This document shows, piece by piece, positions 9,701 through 16,053 of a stretch of DNA of 19,237 nt. The notes under the pieces were generated by a model. It was not told the DNA's origin. It made no database searches and saw only the letters and a list, made by a program, of their open reading frames with translations. Made by a program: the position numbers and the translations under genes. Position 1 is the first letter of the stretch, and every line of letters begins with the position of its first letter. Source of the DNA: JBBQYA01 sp038209155 (GTDB taxonomy: Bacteria > Bacteroidota > Bacteroidia > Sphingobacteriales > Sphingobacteriaceae); NCBI GenBank assembly GCA_038209155.1, contig JBBQYA010000057.1, positions 1-19,237 of the forward strand. The letters run 5' to 3'.

Positions 9701-10414
9701 ACCATCATATTCTAGCAATTCAATTTTTGCCTGAAAATCTTTAATAGTTCCTGAATTGGTTCTTAATTTTAGCTCGTAGTTATTAAGTATTTTGTTTGTT
9801 TTTATTTTTTCTATCAATTTTCTACGGTCGTCTATTACCGCCCAAATATTAATTTCTATACTAGTCCCTTCAAAAATTTCATCATCTATATATCCAAATA
9901 GTTCTGCAAATTTATCGTTGATATAAACGATTTTTCCATCGCTTAATCGCATGACACTTACTGCATAGTTACTATCGTTGTACATTTTTATTAATGAATT
10001 TTCTTTTGGTTTTTGACTTTCGCTTACAATGTTTGTTATTATTTTACGATCGAGTATTGATTTTATGGCAATGCTTAATAATGGTAAATCCTTTTTAAGT
10101 ATATAATCATCTGCACCAGCTTTAATACAGGTTTCTGTATATCCATCAGCAAGACTTTCGCTCAAAACAATAAACGAGTTTTGAGAAGAGTTATTCTTAG
10201 CAATATTCAAAGCTTCGAGCGGAGATAGTTCAGTAAAGTTTAGGTCTGCTATAATGATAGCAGGATAAAAATCACTTAATAAACGCTCAAAATCAGCTTT
10301 TGTATTTACAAATTGAGGCGTAAAAAACAAGTCCGATTTCTTCAATTCCGAAACTATCTGGTTTAAAGCAGATAGACTATCACCCAACAAAAGGATTTTT
10401 AAATGTTTTTTCAT
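6695..10414 (-). CDS. Multi-PAS sensor histidine kinase with N-terminal receiver domain
   Basis: A 1239-residue soluble kinase; I see no transmembrane segment or signal peptide. Domains by eye: receiver ~1-125 (phosphoacceptor D57 in IIIADLNF, Lys in DDYILKKD); PAS at ~145-250, 262-375, 395-508, 517-632, 640-747, 757-873 and 880-993, several ending in PAC-like DITDRK/NISDRK motifs; a short coiled coil ~995-1020; HisKA with H1025 in STSHDLRAPLTSVLG; HATPase_c with the N box SNIISNAVRYH, DNGQGI and GSGLGLYIV. All kinase boxes are intact, so it should autophosphorylate. The receiver has only one Asp of the usual acidic pair (LLLGDS), but the rest looks functional. Having the receiver in front is the reverse of the common hybrid-kinase order. 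PAS ligands cannot be told. Starts at ATG 10414. It is 197 bp downstream of regulator copy 1 and overlaps copy 2. Confidence 0.93.
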   Translation of the reverse strand: MKKHLKILLLGDSLSALNQIVSELKKSDLFFTPQFVNTKADFERLLSDFYPAIIIADLNFTELSPLEALNIAKNNSSQNSFIVLSESLADGYTETCIKAGADDYILKKDLPLLSIAIKSILDRKIITNIVSESQKPKENSLIKMYNDSNYAVSVMRLSDGKIVYINDKFAELFGYIDDEIFEGTSIEINIWAVIDDRRKLIEKIKTNKILNNYELKLRTNSGTIKDFQAKIELLEYDGESAALTYIIGNAETTIITKLVSGNEARFKSIAENSEDIISTHTSEGIFTYISPACRPLLGYHPEELIGHSAYEFFHKDDLEEFKKTHQLILTTPSSYRINYRIRKKDGSYSEVETIGKTLRAAEHGQFIEMLFTTRAIALETKIQEYKVDEEKSDHLEQIFDNVKTIIWRGNAQTYQYTFVNQYAEELLGYPVSEWISDPSFWIEHVHPDDRDYVYSLKSETTEPYYTCDYRMISKSGDVIWIRENVNTVSTALNISERIGSIINISDRKHAEEVLLEIQNRYQSFFENSNDGIIITTKEGQILATNLEACILFGRTETEMLQSGRKEIMDTSDPKLKEALDERLRNGKFKGELTCVRKDGSKFQADISTAMFIDKNGNEITNTIIRDITIKKQSENELKRKSLLLNGILENIPVAVYRLDFEGTYTESSGLGLQRLGLQDHELVGLSVYDTYPQFAPKIMNALHTDFEHLIASGEMNGGKWYYEHFVFREDDSQGLIGFAFDITDRKASEIALKASEEKFRSLSAFYPVGIFITDINGACTWTNNRMQRIAGVSLEQALGDGWHRNVHSEDKNILTTEWKEYARKGWAHPGSYRFIRPDGSFRWVKATTSPLFSDQGDLFGHVGTIEDITDKRQADISLIQSEQRYKSLVDNNPDGVYSIDLESNFTSVNKQFEELTGYSFEELKKIKFRGLLASGDISEFQDYVNNTLKGLNTSFQFDIKTSFGSIVKLNITKIPILLEDKIVGAYGIAKNVTGKVHAEEMLKQQNDELMKTNQELDQFVYSTSHDLRAPLTSVLGLIGLAKIEPDTEQQQLYLDKMSQSVHKLDRFIQDIINYSKNSRLEIKCEEVNLQTLINETVDNLKYIDGADRIDVRIKLDEKSEFFSDLGRLRVILSNIISNAVRYHNRSEILPFIEFSATVLEDVVYMEISDNGQGINPIHLEKIFEMFYRASQNSSGSGLGLYIVKESVLKLKGKISVKSELTKGTTFYIQIPNLKNQNAI

Positions 10415-10569
10415 AAATAGAATGATAGTATTTCTTGAAAAACAGTTAACAAATCCCTTTAATCTTTAAAAAACTCAATCGCATTCTCATCAGCTATAAT
10501 TATTTTTTTATCTTATAGTTAAAAAAGTAAGGAATAGTTACAAAAATTAAAATATTGAATTTCTATATT

Positions 10570-10601
10570 CAAATGTATTAGATGAATTTATATTTTGCAA
10601 T
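10570..10601 (-). promoter_or_regulatory. Candidate Bacteroidota-type promoter for the kinase gene
   Basis: Read on the - strand, TACATTTG (10577-10570) matches the -7 consensus TAnnTTTG. A TTG (10600-10598) lies 20 bp upstream, where a -33 TTTG box would be expected. It lies between regulator copy 1 and the kinase, giving a leader of about 150 nt. The match is short and untested. Confidence 0.35.
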
Positions 10602-10611
10602 AAGATGTTAT

Positions 10612-11031
10612 TCACATTTCCCCATTAGGTATTTCTTCAACAAACTTATTGCTAAGTGGTTTACTAAAAAATTTGTGTATATGCTTATTTTGAGATATTC
10701 TTTTCTTGTCCAATGGGTCAAGAGTTGAGGAAAGCATGTAAATTTTACAAATACCTAAAATATTTTCATTCAGATTTTGATATTCTTCCAAAAACTGAAA
10801 ACCATCCATTTCTGGCATTCTTATATCTAAAAAAATAACTATTTCACCTAAATGATTGCCAAAACTTTCTTTGTTAATATTATTTTTTAAAAATTGAAGT
10901 GCAGCTTTGGCGGAAGTAAATGTTTTTATCTCCTTTGCAAAACAGTTATTTTGAATAATTTTTTTATTGATAAGATTATCAATTGGATTATCGTCTACAA
11001 GCAAAACCATTTTGCATTTATAATCGGTCAT
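10612..11031 (-). CDS. Single-domain response regulator (receiver only), copy 1
   Basis: A 139-residue receiver, the first gene of the signalling island. The acidic pair D13-D14 is in LLVDDNPIDNLINKKII. Phosphoacceptor D69 is in FLDIRMPEMDGFQFL, the switch Ser in MLSSTLDP, and K124 in SKPLSN. It has a slightly longer insert (residues ~50-62) before the phosphoacceptor strand than the other copies. No output domain follows. Transcription probably starts in the divergent spacer, where a TACATTTG element lies about 65 bp upstream of the ATG. A further 197 bp and another candidate promoter separate it from the kinase, so it may be expressed apart from it. Confidence 0.9.
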   Translation of the reverse strand: MTDYKCKMVLLVDDNPIDNLINKKIIQNNCFAKEIKTFTSAKAALQFLKNNINKESFGNHLGEIVIFLDIRMPEMDGFQFLEEYQNLNENILGICKIYMLSSTLDPLDKKRISQNKHIHKFFSKPLSNKFVEEIPNGEM

Positions 11032-11095
11032 AATTTACTTTTTCATTTTTGAGAAGGGAGCATAAATTAATTTGATTTTAAATATTCTAGTGCAT

Positions 11096-11103
11096 CAAAT
11101 GTA
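11096..11103 (-). promoter_or_regulatory. Candidate -7 promoter element for regulator copy 1
   Basis: On the - strand this reads TACATTTG, fitting TAnnTTTG and identical to the octamer before the kinase gene. No clear TTTG box lies 19-21 bp upstream; a palindrome (11127-11140) occupies that region instead. The expected transcript leader is about 60 nt. Confidence 0.35.
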
Positions 11104-11126
11104 TCCAAAAGTTTAATAAATCTTTG

Positions 11127-11140
11127 TTTAAACGTTTAAA
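11127..11140. promoter_or_regulatory. Perfect 14-bp palindrome, operator-like
   Basis: TTTAAACGTTTAAA is perfectly self-complementary with a central CG. It lies in the divergent spacer between regulator copy 1 (-) and the DUF192 gene (+), next to the putative -7 element of the former. The form resembles LacI-family operators, but no such regulator is encoded in the window. In AT-rich DNA such palindromes also arise by chance. Confidence 0.4.
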
Positions 11141-11217
11141 ATAGATTTTTTTTCAAACAATACAATTTTTAATCTATCAATACAGTTCAATTTCCACTAA
11201 AAAAGTAATTTAGCCAA

Positions 11218-11775
11218 ATGGAAATAAATAATTCAAAAAGAAAAAAATCGTCGAATTTATCTTGGGTTGTAGTTTTTTTGATTCTTTTTGGATCTATCGC
11301 TTATTATTACACTCAAAAGAAAAATGAAAAAATCATTACCGAGAAATCAAATAATGTAACAGCAGTAGAAGAACCAAAATTCATAATTGGTGGAACAGTG
11401 AGTTTTTATAAAGGAGATTCATTGATCAAAAAGATTGAAGTAGAAATAGCAGATGATGAGAATGAAAAGGCTCAAGGGCTTATGTACAGAAAATCCATGG
11501 GAGAAAATGTTGGGATGATTTTTTTATTTGATGAAGAAAAAGATCAGAGTTTTTGGATGAAAAATACGTTTTTAGCTTTAGATATTATGTATATTGCTAA
11601 AGACTGGAAAGTAGTTTCTATTCAAGAATATGCCATTCCTTATAATGAAACTGCCTTACCTTCTGATGCTCCTGCACAATATGTGGTGGAGGTGAATGCT
11701 GGTTTTAGTGATCGATACAAAATTGGAAAAGGAACAAGAATTGAATTTAAAAAACTTGAAACAAAAGCCAGTTAA
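11218..11775 (+). CDS. Membrane-anchored DUF192 protein
   Basis: A 185-residue protein. Residues 1-13 are basic (NNSKRKK), followed by one hydrophobic segment at ~15-31 (LSWVVVFLILFGSIAYY), either an N-terminal anchor or an uncleaved signal. The rest faces outward. Residues ~70-180 match the DUF192 fold: AQGLMYRKSMGENVGMIFLF, then SFWMKNTFLALDIMYI, and APAQYVVEVNAGFSDRYKIGKGTRIEF. DUF192 proteins are widespread small beta proteins with no agreed biochemical role. It is transcribed divergently from the signalling island, and its stop is only 6 bp from that of the convergent DUF2147 gene. I cannot add a function. Confidence 0.88.
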   Translation: MEINNSKRKKSSNLSWVVVFLILFGSIAYYYTQKKNEKIITEKSNNVTAVEEPKFIIGGTVSFYKGDSLIKKIEVEIADDENEKAQGLMYRKSMGENVGMIFLFDEEKDQSFWMKNTFLALDIMYIAKDWKVVSIQEYAIPYNETALPSDAPAQYVVEVNAGFSDRYKIGKGTRIEFKKLETKAS

Positions 11776-11781
11776 GTTTTT

Positions 11782-12210
11782 TTAAGGTTTACGAGTCCAC
11801 TGGGTTGTTCTGCCTAAAAGTGAAATTCCAACATATCCTCTTATGTCTAATGTATTATAATCAACCATTTTTATAAATGATGAATAGGTTTTTCCATTGT
11901 TAGGATCGTAAATTGTTCCCTCGTCCCAAATTTTTTCTTTTGTGAAAACAAAATTTTTAAGAATTTCTAGCCCTACAATTGGTTTTGTTTGTAGAGCTTT
12001 ATCTGGATTTTTTTCGTCGTTTGCTGGTTTGGTTTTTCCAGATTCTGGAGAGGTATTTATCTTTCCAAAATAAAGTCCAGATTTTTTATAAACTAGGATG
12101 GTAGCGGTCTTTTCTTGGTTGTACCATTCCCCTACAATTGCGTCACTTTGTTGCGCAAAAATTGGAAAACTTATGCTTAAAAATAAGCAGAATAGTAGTG
12201 TTTTTTTCAT
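11782..12210 (-). CDS. Exported DUF2147-family protein
   Basis: A 142-residue protein with a clear Sec signal peptide: MKKTLLFCLFLSISFPIFAQ, probably cut after the Ala before QQSD. The mature part (IVGEWYNQEKTATILVYKKSGLYFGKI, later VGLEILKNFVF, GTIYDPNNGKTYSSFIK, LDIRGYVGISLLGRTTQWTR) shows the DUF2147 pattern: a lipocalin-like beta protein common in the Bacteroidota periplasm and of unknown function. It has full family length. A long 388-bp gene-free leader precedes it, holding the TGAACA palindrome, so regulation by the TetR protein upstream is possible but inferred. Confidence 0.88.
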   Translation of the reverse strand: MKKTLLFCLFLSISFPIFAQQSDAIVGEWYNQEKTATILVYKKSGLYFGKINTSPESGKTKPANDEKNPDKALQTKPIVGLEILKNFVFTKEKIWDEGTIYDPNNGKTYSSFIKMVDYNTLDIRGYVGISLLGRTTQWTRKP

Positions 12211-12598
12211 ATATTTTTTTAGGTTGTTAAGTAAAGATAATAGAATTTATAAATGTTAGGTTTTATCAATAAAACTTTTGTAACAGTTCGTCAATTTTTA
12301 AACTATAATTCAGCTCTTTTTTACTTATTTTCTTTTCCAAGAAGTAGGGGAGGGAGGCAAAATAAAATCTTTGTTTGCTGTTTTATTGTAAAGAAATATT
12401 TCACCTTCCTATTATTTTCAGAGAAATCTTAAGTCATATTTAGATAAAAAATTCAAATTCTAGATTAGAAATCTTGAATAAATATCTATTTGATTTATTT
12501 ATTTAGTTAAATGTATTTAATTAATTGATTTTAAATAGAATAAAGTAATTTAGTATTAAAAAATGAACACTGTTCACAATAGGAATTTGATAAAATTT
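12211..12598. other. Gene-free spacer of 388 bp
   Basis: AT-rich DNA with no coding frame of note between the DUF2147 start and the TetR stop. It holds a G-rich tract at 12347-12357 (GGGGAGGGAGG), unusual for this window. Next to it are weak inverted repeats: GCAAA (12357-12361) with TTTGC (12374-12378), and AATAAAA (12361-12367) with TTTTATT (12381-12387), which are mutually exclusive. The TGAACACTGTTCA palindrome is at 12564-12576. A small RNA or leader element is possible but not shown. Confidence 0.4.
12564..12576. promoter_or_regulatory. TetR-operator-like palindrome
   Basis: TGAACA-C-TGTTCA has perfect 6-bp arms around one base, so it cannot form a hairpin of use but suits a dimeric DNA-binding protein. 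It lies 22 bp beyond the stop codon of the TetR-family gene and about 354 bp upstream of the DUF2147 gene. TetR-family proteins often bind such short palindromes near their own genes; assigning it to this regulator is inference. Confidence 0.45.
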
Positions 12599-13204
12599 TT
12601 AATATCTCTGGAGTAAATCTTTTAAAAAATAGAGGCTATCGCGAATGATTGATTTTTGCTGACTATCTGAAAAACCAGTGTGGTTTCTGTCTAATGAAAG
12701 ATGAGCATAGCCTAACAATGCCGACCAAATTGTAAAGCTAACCACTTCTTGATTATAGTGTTTGATGGAGCCATCTTTAAGACAATCTGCCACTAAATTT
12801 TTCAGATAATTGAACCAAATTTCTGTAGAAAACAGCTTGGTTTCTTGACTATGATTTTGGTTTGTAGATGACTCGAAAAGGAGTTTAAAATCCTCTGGAT
12901 TTTTGGAGGCAAAAGAGATAAAAAGTTCAAAACTTTCATGCAGTATTTCCAAAGGAATTTTAAGATTTGGATTTGGAATTACTGACTTCATCAAGGCCTC
13001 CATACTCGATTTGTGAAGCTCCTCGAGAATTTGATTTTTATCTTTAAAATAAACATAAATACTACCGATACTCAACTCAGCTTTTTTGGCAATTATTCTG
13101 ATAGAAACTCCTTGAATTCCATTTTCGGAAAAGGCCTCCATTGCTGAACTTAGAATTTTTGCCCTGATGGTATCCTTCTTATTTACAATTTCAAAGTTAA
13201 GCAT
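12599..13204 (-). CDS. TetR/AcrR-family transcriptional regulator
   Basis: A 201-residue dimeric repressor-type protein. The N-terminal domain (~10-58) has the TetR pattern: TIRAKILSSAMEAFSENGIQGVSIRIIAKKAELSIGSIYVYFKDKNQIL, with the helix-turn-helix at ~33-52 and the family's YxYFxxKxxL end. Residues ~70-201 form the variable helical ligand domain and show no recognisable ligand. The start ATG is 20 bp after the stop of the esterase gene, so the two are probably one transcript and the regulator may control it. A palindrome lies just beyond its 3' end. Confidence 0.92.
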   Translation of the reverse strand: MLNFEIVNKKDTIRAKILSSAMEAFSENGIQGVSIRIIAKKAELSIGSIYVYFKDKNQILEELHKSSMEALMKSVIPNPNLKIPLEILHESFELFISFASKNPEDFKLLFESSTNQNHSQETKLFSTEIWFNYLKNLVADCLKDGSIKHYNQEVVSFTIWSALLGYAHLSLDRNHTGFSDSQQKSIIRDSLYFLKDLLQRY

Positions 13205-13224
13205 GATGGCTTTCAGGTATTATT

Positions 13225-14064
13225 TTACGACTTAGAAAAAGCCCATATCAAAAAAATCGGTAGTGCTTCCGACCAAGTTTGCAAATTATGTTTTCCACCT
13301 TCTATTTGATGGTAGTAAAAATCTGTATTTCTATGATAGCCTTTCTTTTCCATAATTAAAAGCAAATCTAAAGTATCATCTATTGCATCTATGATTCCAT
13401 TATTATTTCTATCGGCCTTCTCATCTTCTGTACCTGCTTCTAGCCAAAACTTTGCCTTATAAATCACTTTTCTTTTTTGTACCACATCATGCATAATACG
13501 AGCAGAATCGGTATAATTTTTTCCTAAATCTACACTACGCCACCAAAAAGCACCAGAAAACACTCCACAAACTCCAAATATATTAGGCTGATTGAAAACC
13601 GTATCAAAAGCAGAAAGCCCTCCTAAAGAACAACCTGCGTAGCCGATATCTTCTGTTTTATCTGAAATAGAATAATTGCTTTTTAAATAAGGCAAAAGTT
13701 CATTTAAAAGAAATTGTTGATAATCTTTAGCTTTAGCTCCTCTGTTTTTAAAGTCGGGTCTACCAGCTATTCCATATTCAGAAAGTCGGTCTGCTGAATG
13801 TATTCCAACAATAATTAATTTTTTAATACTATTCGTATTAGAAAGTAATTGTAATGTGGCGTCAACTTTCATACTTGCCAAATCTTGACCATCATTCATA
13901 ATCAATAAAGATGAAGGAGTATCGGTATTGGAAAAAAGAGGTGGAAGTAGAATACTTAATTTTACTTTTCTCTTTAAATAGATCGAATTAAAATTATTCA
14001 CCTCAATTCCCGCAACCCGTTCGATATTAAGATTCACTGCATTCGTAAGAATTCCTCTAAACAT
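13225..14064 (-). CDS. Alpha/beta-hydrolase esterase (PF00756 type) with EF-hand-like loop
   Basis: A 279-residue putative esterase of the esterase D/enterochelin esterase family. The nucleophile elbow GCSLGG has Ser146; His259 in EGGKHNLQTW and an acid near WLEAGTEDE complete the likely triad. MNDGQ near the N-terminus is the strand typical of the family. Between the acid strand and the next helix lies DRNNNGIIDAID, which fits a 12-residue EF-hand loop (ligands at 1, 3, 5, 9 and 12). The frame can be read back to TTG at 14088, adding hydrophobic MLFFFNLF, but ATG at 14064 gives a normal start, so I chose it. No convincing signal peptide. The substrate is unknown; acyl esters or siderophore-like esters are possible. 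Followed 20 bp later by the TetR gene. Confidence 0.85.
   Translation of the reverse strand: MFRGILTNAVNLNIERVAGIEVNNFNSIYLKRKVKLSILLPPLFSNTDTPSSLLIMNDGQDLASMKVDATLQLLSNTNSIKKLIIVGIHSADRLSEYGIAGRPDFKNRGAKAKDYQQFLLNELLPYLKSNYSISDKTEDIGYAGCSLGGLSAFDTVFNQPNIFGVCGVFSGAFWWRSVDLGKNYTDSARIMHDVVQKRKVIYKAKFWLEAGTEDEKADRNNNGIIDAIDDTLDLLLIMEKKGYHRNTDFYYHQIEGGKHNLQTWSEALPIFLIWAFSKS
13378..13413 (-). other. EF-hand-like calcium-loop codons within the esterase gene
   Basis: Encodes DRNNNGIIDAID. Asp/Asn at positions 1, 3 and 5, Gly at 6, a hydrophobic at 8 and Asp at 9 and 12 fit the Ca2+-binding loop of EF-hand and dockerin-type proteins. A single loop without flanking EF helices suggests a structural metal site, not a sensor. 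Confidence 0.5.
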
Positions 14065-14093
14065 AAATAAATTAAAAAAGAAAAGCAACTAAA

Positions 14094-14117
14094 GTAGGAG
14101 AATCATTCTAAACCTAC
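14094..14117. repeat. Compound inverted repeat in the divergent spacer
   Basis: GTAGG (14094-14098) pairs with CCTAC (14113-14117), and inside it AGAA (14099-14102) pairs with TTCT (14106-14109) across TCA. It lies in the 167-bp spacer between the two divergent hydrolase genes. It could be an operator or RNA hairpin; it has no poly-T tail. Confidence 0.35.
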
Positions 14118-14231
14118 AATGTTTCTGTATTAATTTAGTTTTCATAAGTTTTTTTTAAAATAAACTTTTCTCCATAAATTTTATATTTTAGGAAAATTAA
14201 TATTTCTGAAATTTTATATAACTATCTACCC

Positions 14232-14945
14232 ATGAAAGAAGAATATTTCAGATGGTATTCGCCCCATTTAGGTCGCGATTCGCAAATGCTAGTGTTTGGA
14301 CATGCCGGTTATCCGGTTATTGTTTTTCCTACCTCCATGGGAAATTACGCACAGAACAAAGATTTTGGTCTTATTGAATCTGCACGATGGTATGTTGAGC
14401 AAGGATTAATAAAAATTTATTGTCCAGACGGTATTGATAATGATAGCTGGTATAATAAATCAGTACATCCATCAATACGGGTTCATAATCATATTCAATA
14501 TGAAAAAATGATTATTGACGATGTAATTCATAGAGCAATTTATGAAACCTGGAAAAATAAGGTTGTACTTGCTGGTTGTAGTTTTGGGGCCTATCATGCT
14601 GTAAATATGGCATTTAGACATCCAAATAAAGTAAGTCACGTTTTTTCTATGGGTGGTGCATTTGATATAAAACCTCAAACAGATGGGTTTTACAATGATG
14701 ATATTTTCTTTAATAATCCACCAGATTATATACCTGGGATGGATTTAGATCAAATCAAACATTTAAAAATCGTATTAGGAACAAGCGAACATGACATGTG
14801 CAAAGGACAGAATTACGAGTTTTCGGAACTTTTGAATAAAAAAGGATTACCACATTGGTTGGATGAACGTCCATTTGCTGATCATGATTGGCCAATTTGG
14901 AAAGAAATGTTCCCTCATTACTTATCACAAATAGATTTAAGTTAA
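14232..14945 (+). CDS. Small alpha/beta-hydrolase (COG4947-like esterase), first gene of amidoligase operon
   Basis: A 237-residue cytoplasmic alpha/beta-hydrolase. MKEEYFRWYSPHLGRDSQML and VIVFPTSMGNYAQNKDFG are typical of the COG4947 group of putative esterases. The nucleophile elbow is AGCSFGAYHA with Ser117. His218 in PFADHDWPIW is the likely catalytic His, and an acid in LGTSEHD (E186 or D188) may complete the triad. No signal peptide is present. The gene stands at the head of five + strand genes, 32 bp before the ATP-grasp gene. That placement suggests it cleaves or transfers a product or intermediate of the ligases (ester, thioester or amide), but this is inferred. Esterase versus peptidase/thioesterase cannot be told. 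Confidence 0.85.
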   Translation: MKEEYFRWYSPHLGRDSQMLVFGHAGYPVIVFPTSMGNYAQNKDFGLIESARWYVEQGLIKIYCPDGIDNDSWYNKSVHPSIRVHNHIQYEKMIIDDVIHRAIYETWKNKVVLAGCSFGAYHAVNMAFRHPNKVSHVFSMGGAFDIKPQTDGFYNDDIFFNNPPDYIPGMDLDQIKHLKIVLGTSEHDMCKGQNYEFSELLNKKGLPHWLDERPFADHDWPIWKEMFPHYLSQIDLS

Positions 14946-14977
14946 AAATAATATAAAACAGTTTAAAATCTCTCATC

Positions 14978-16024
14978 ATGAAAAAAATAGGAATTCTTTT
15001 TGGTCAAGAAAACACTTATCCACAAGCTTTTATAGAACGGATAAATGAAAAAAAAGTAAGCGGAATTATCGCCGAAGAAGTCAAAATCGACAAAGTAATG
15101 CAAGCTGTTCCTACAGATTATGCAGTGATCATTGATCGTATTTCGCAAGACATCCCTTTCTACAGAGGTATGCTTAAAAATGCTGCAATCTGCGGAACAG
15201 CGGTTATCAACAATCCATTTTGGTGGAGTGCGGATGAAAAGTTTTTTAATAATGCATTGGCAGTTAAAGTTGGAGTTCCAGTTCCAAAAACGGTTTTATT
15301 ACCTTCTAATCAAAGACCAGCAGATACGAATGAGAACTCATTCAGAAATTTGGTACACCCATTAGATTGGGAAAGCATTTTCAGTTATATTGGTTTTCCG
15401 GCATACATGAAGCCTTTTTCTGGTGGTGGATGGAAAAGCGTTTACAAATTAACAGATGCTGGGCATTTCTTTCATACTCATCAAGAAACCGGAGAATTGG
15501 TAATGATGCTTCAAGAAGAAATTGTTTTCACAGAATATTTTAGATGCTATTGTTTGGGTGGCAAGGCTGTAAGAATTATGCAATACGAACCTAGAAATCC
15601 TCATCATTTACGTTATGTGACAGAGGGAGCACCTATTGCAAAAAAACTTTTGGAAACGATTCATGATTATGTATTAAAATTAAACCATGCTTTAGGGTAT
15701 GATTTTAATACGGTTGAATTTGCTGTTAGAGATGGAATTCCTTATGCCATTGATTTTTGTAATCCGGCACCAGATGCTGATTTTGCTTCGGTTGGTCAGG
15801 AAAACTTTGATTGGGTGGTAGAAAATTCTGCAAATATGGCAATAGAAAGAGCTCAAAGTCAAAAAGATGGAGTCGACAACTTAACATGGGGAACATTTGT
15901 TAAAGATGCATGTGGACAAAATTCTACTAAAGCCGTTGCAGCAAAAAGGGCTTCACCTGTGGTAAAAAAGGCTGTTGTAGCAGCAAAACCAAAAGTAGCA
16001 AGTGCAACTATTAAGAAAAAATAA
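14978..16024 (+). CDS. ATP-grasp carboxylate-amine ligase-like protein with Lys/Ala-rich tail
   Basis: A 348-residue ATP-grasp protein, soluble. Residues 1-75 form the N-terminal alpha/beta part (KKIGILFGQENTYPQAFI, YAVIIDRIS). ATP-grasp follows: K88 in SADEKFFNNALAVKVGVPVPKT, a second ATP-contacting Lys in YMKPFSGGGWKSVY, the hinge acids in LQEEIVFTEYFRCYCLGG, and Mg-site candidates E237 and DFCNP (249-253). The family activates a carboxylate as acyl phosphate and joins it to an amine or similar nucleophile. Residues ~318-348 make a tail of Lys, Ala, Val and Pro with no acidic residue, not expected of an ATP-grasp domain. The gaps to neighbours are 32 and 29 bp, so operonic. Substrates are unknown. 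Confidence 0.88.
   Translation: MKKIGILFGQENTYPQAFIERINEKKVSGIIAEEVKIDKVMQAVPTDYAVIIDRISQDIPFYRGMLKNAAICGTAVINNPFWWSADEKFFNNALAVKVGVPVPKTVLLPSNQRPADTNENSFRNLVHPLDWESIFSYIGFPAYMKPFSGGGWKSVYKLTDAGHFFHTHQETGELVMMLQEEIVFTEYFRCYCLGGKAVRIMQYEPRNPHHLRYVTEGAPIAKKLLETIHDYVLKLNHALGYDFNTVEFAVRDGIPYAIDFCNPAPDADFASVGQENFDWVVENSANMAIERAQSQKDGVDNLTWGTFVKDACGQNSTKAVAAKRASPVVKKAVVAAKPKVASATIKKK
15929..16021 (+). other. Codons of the Lys/Ala/Pro-rich C-terminal tail
   Basis: Residues 318-348 of the ATP-grasp protein contain ten Lys/Arg, many Ala and Val and two Pro, with no Asp or Glu, ending in IKKK. The composition resembles disordered histone H1-like tails. The catalytic fold appears complete before it. 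Confidence 0.6.
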
Positions 16025-16053
16025 ATTTATCTACCTATAAATAAAAGATTAAT

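Noticed and set aside
12347..12387. G-rich tract and weak hairpins as a small RNA or terminator
   Set aside because: The stems are short, mostly A/T and mutually exclusive, and no poly-T tail or conserved core is visible.
15132..15365. 77-residue + strand frame within the ATP-grasp gene
   Set aside because: It is a shadow frame of the ATP-grasp gene with no family match.
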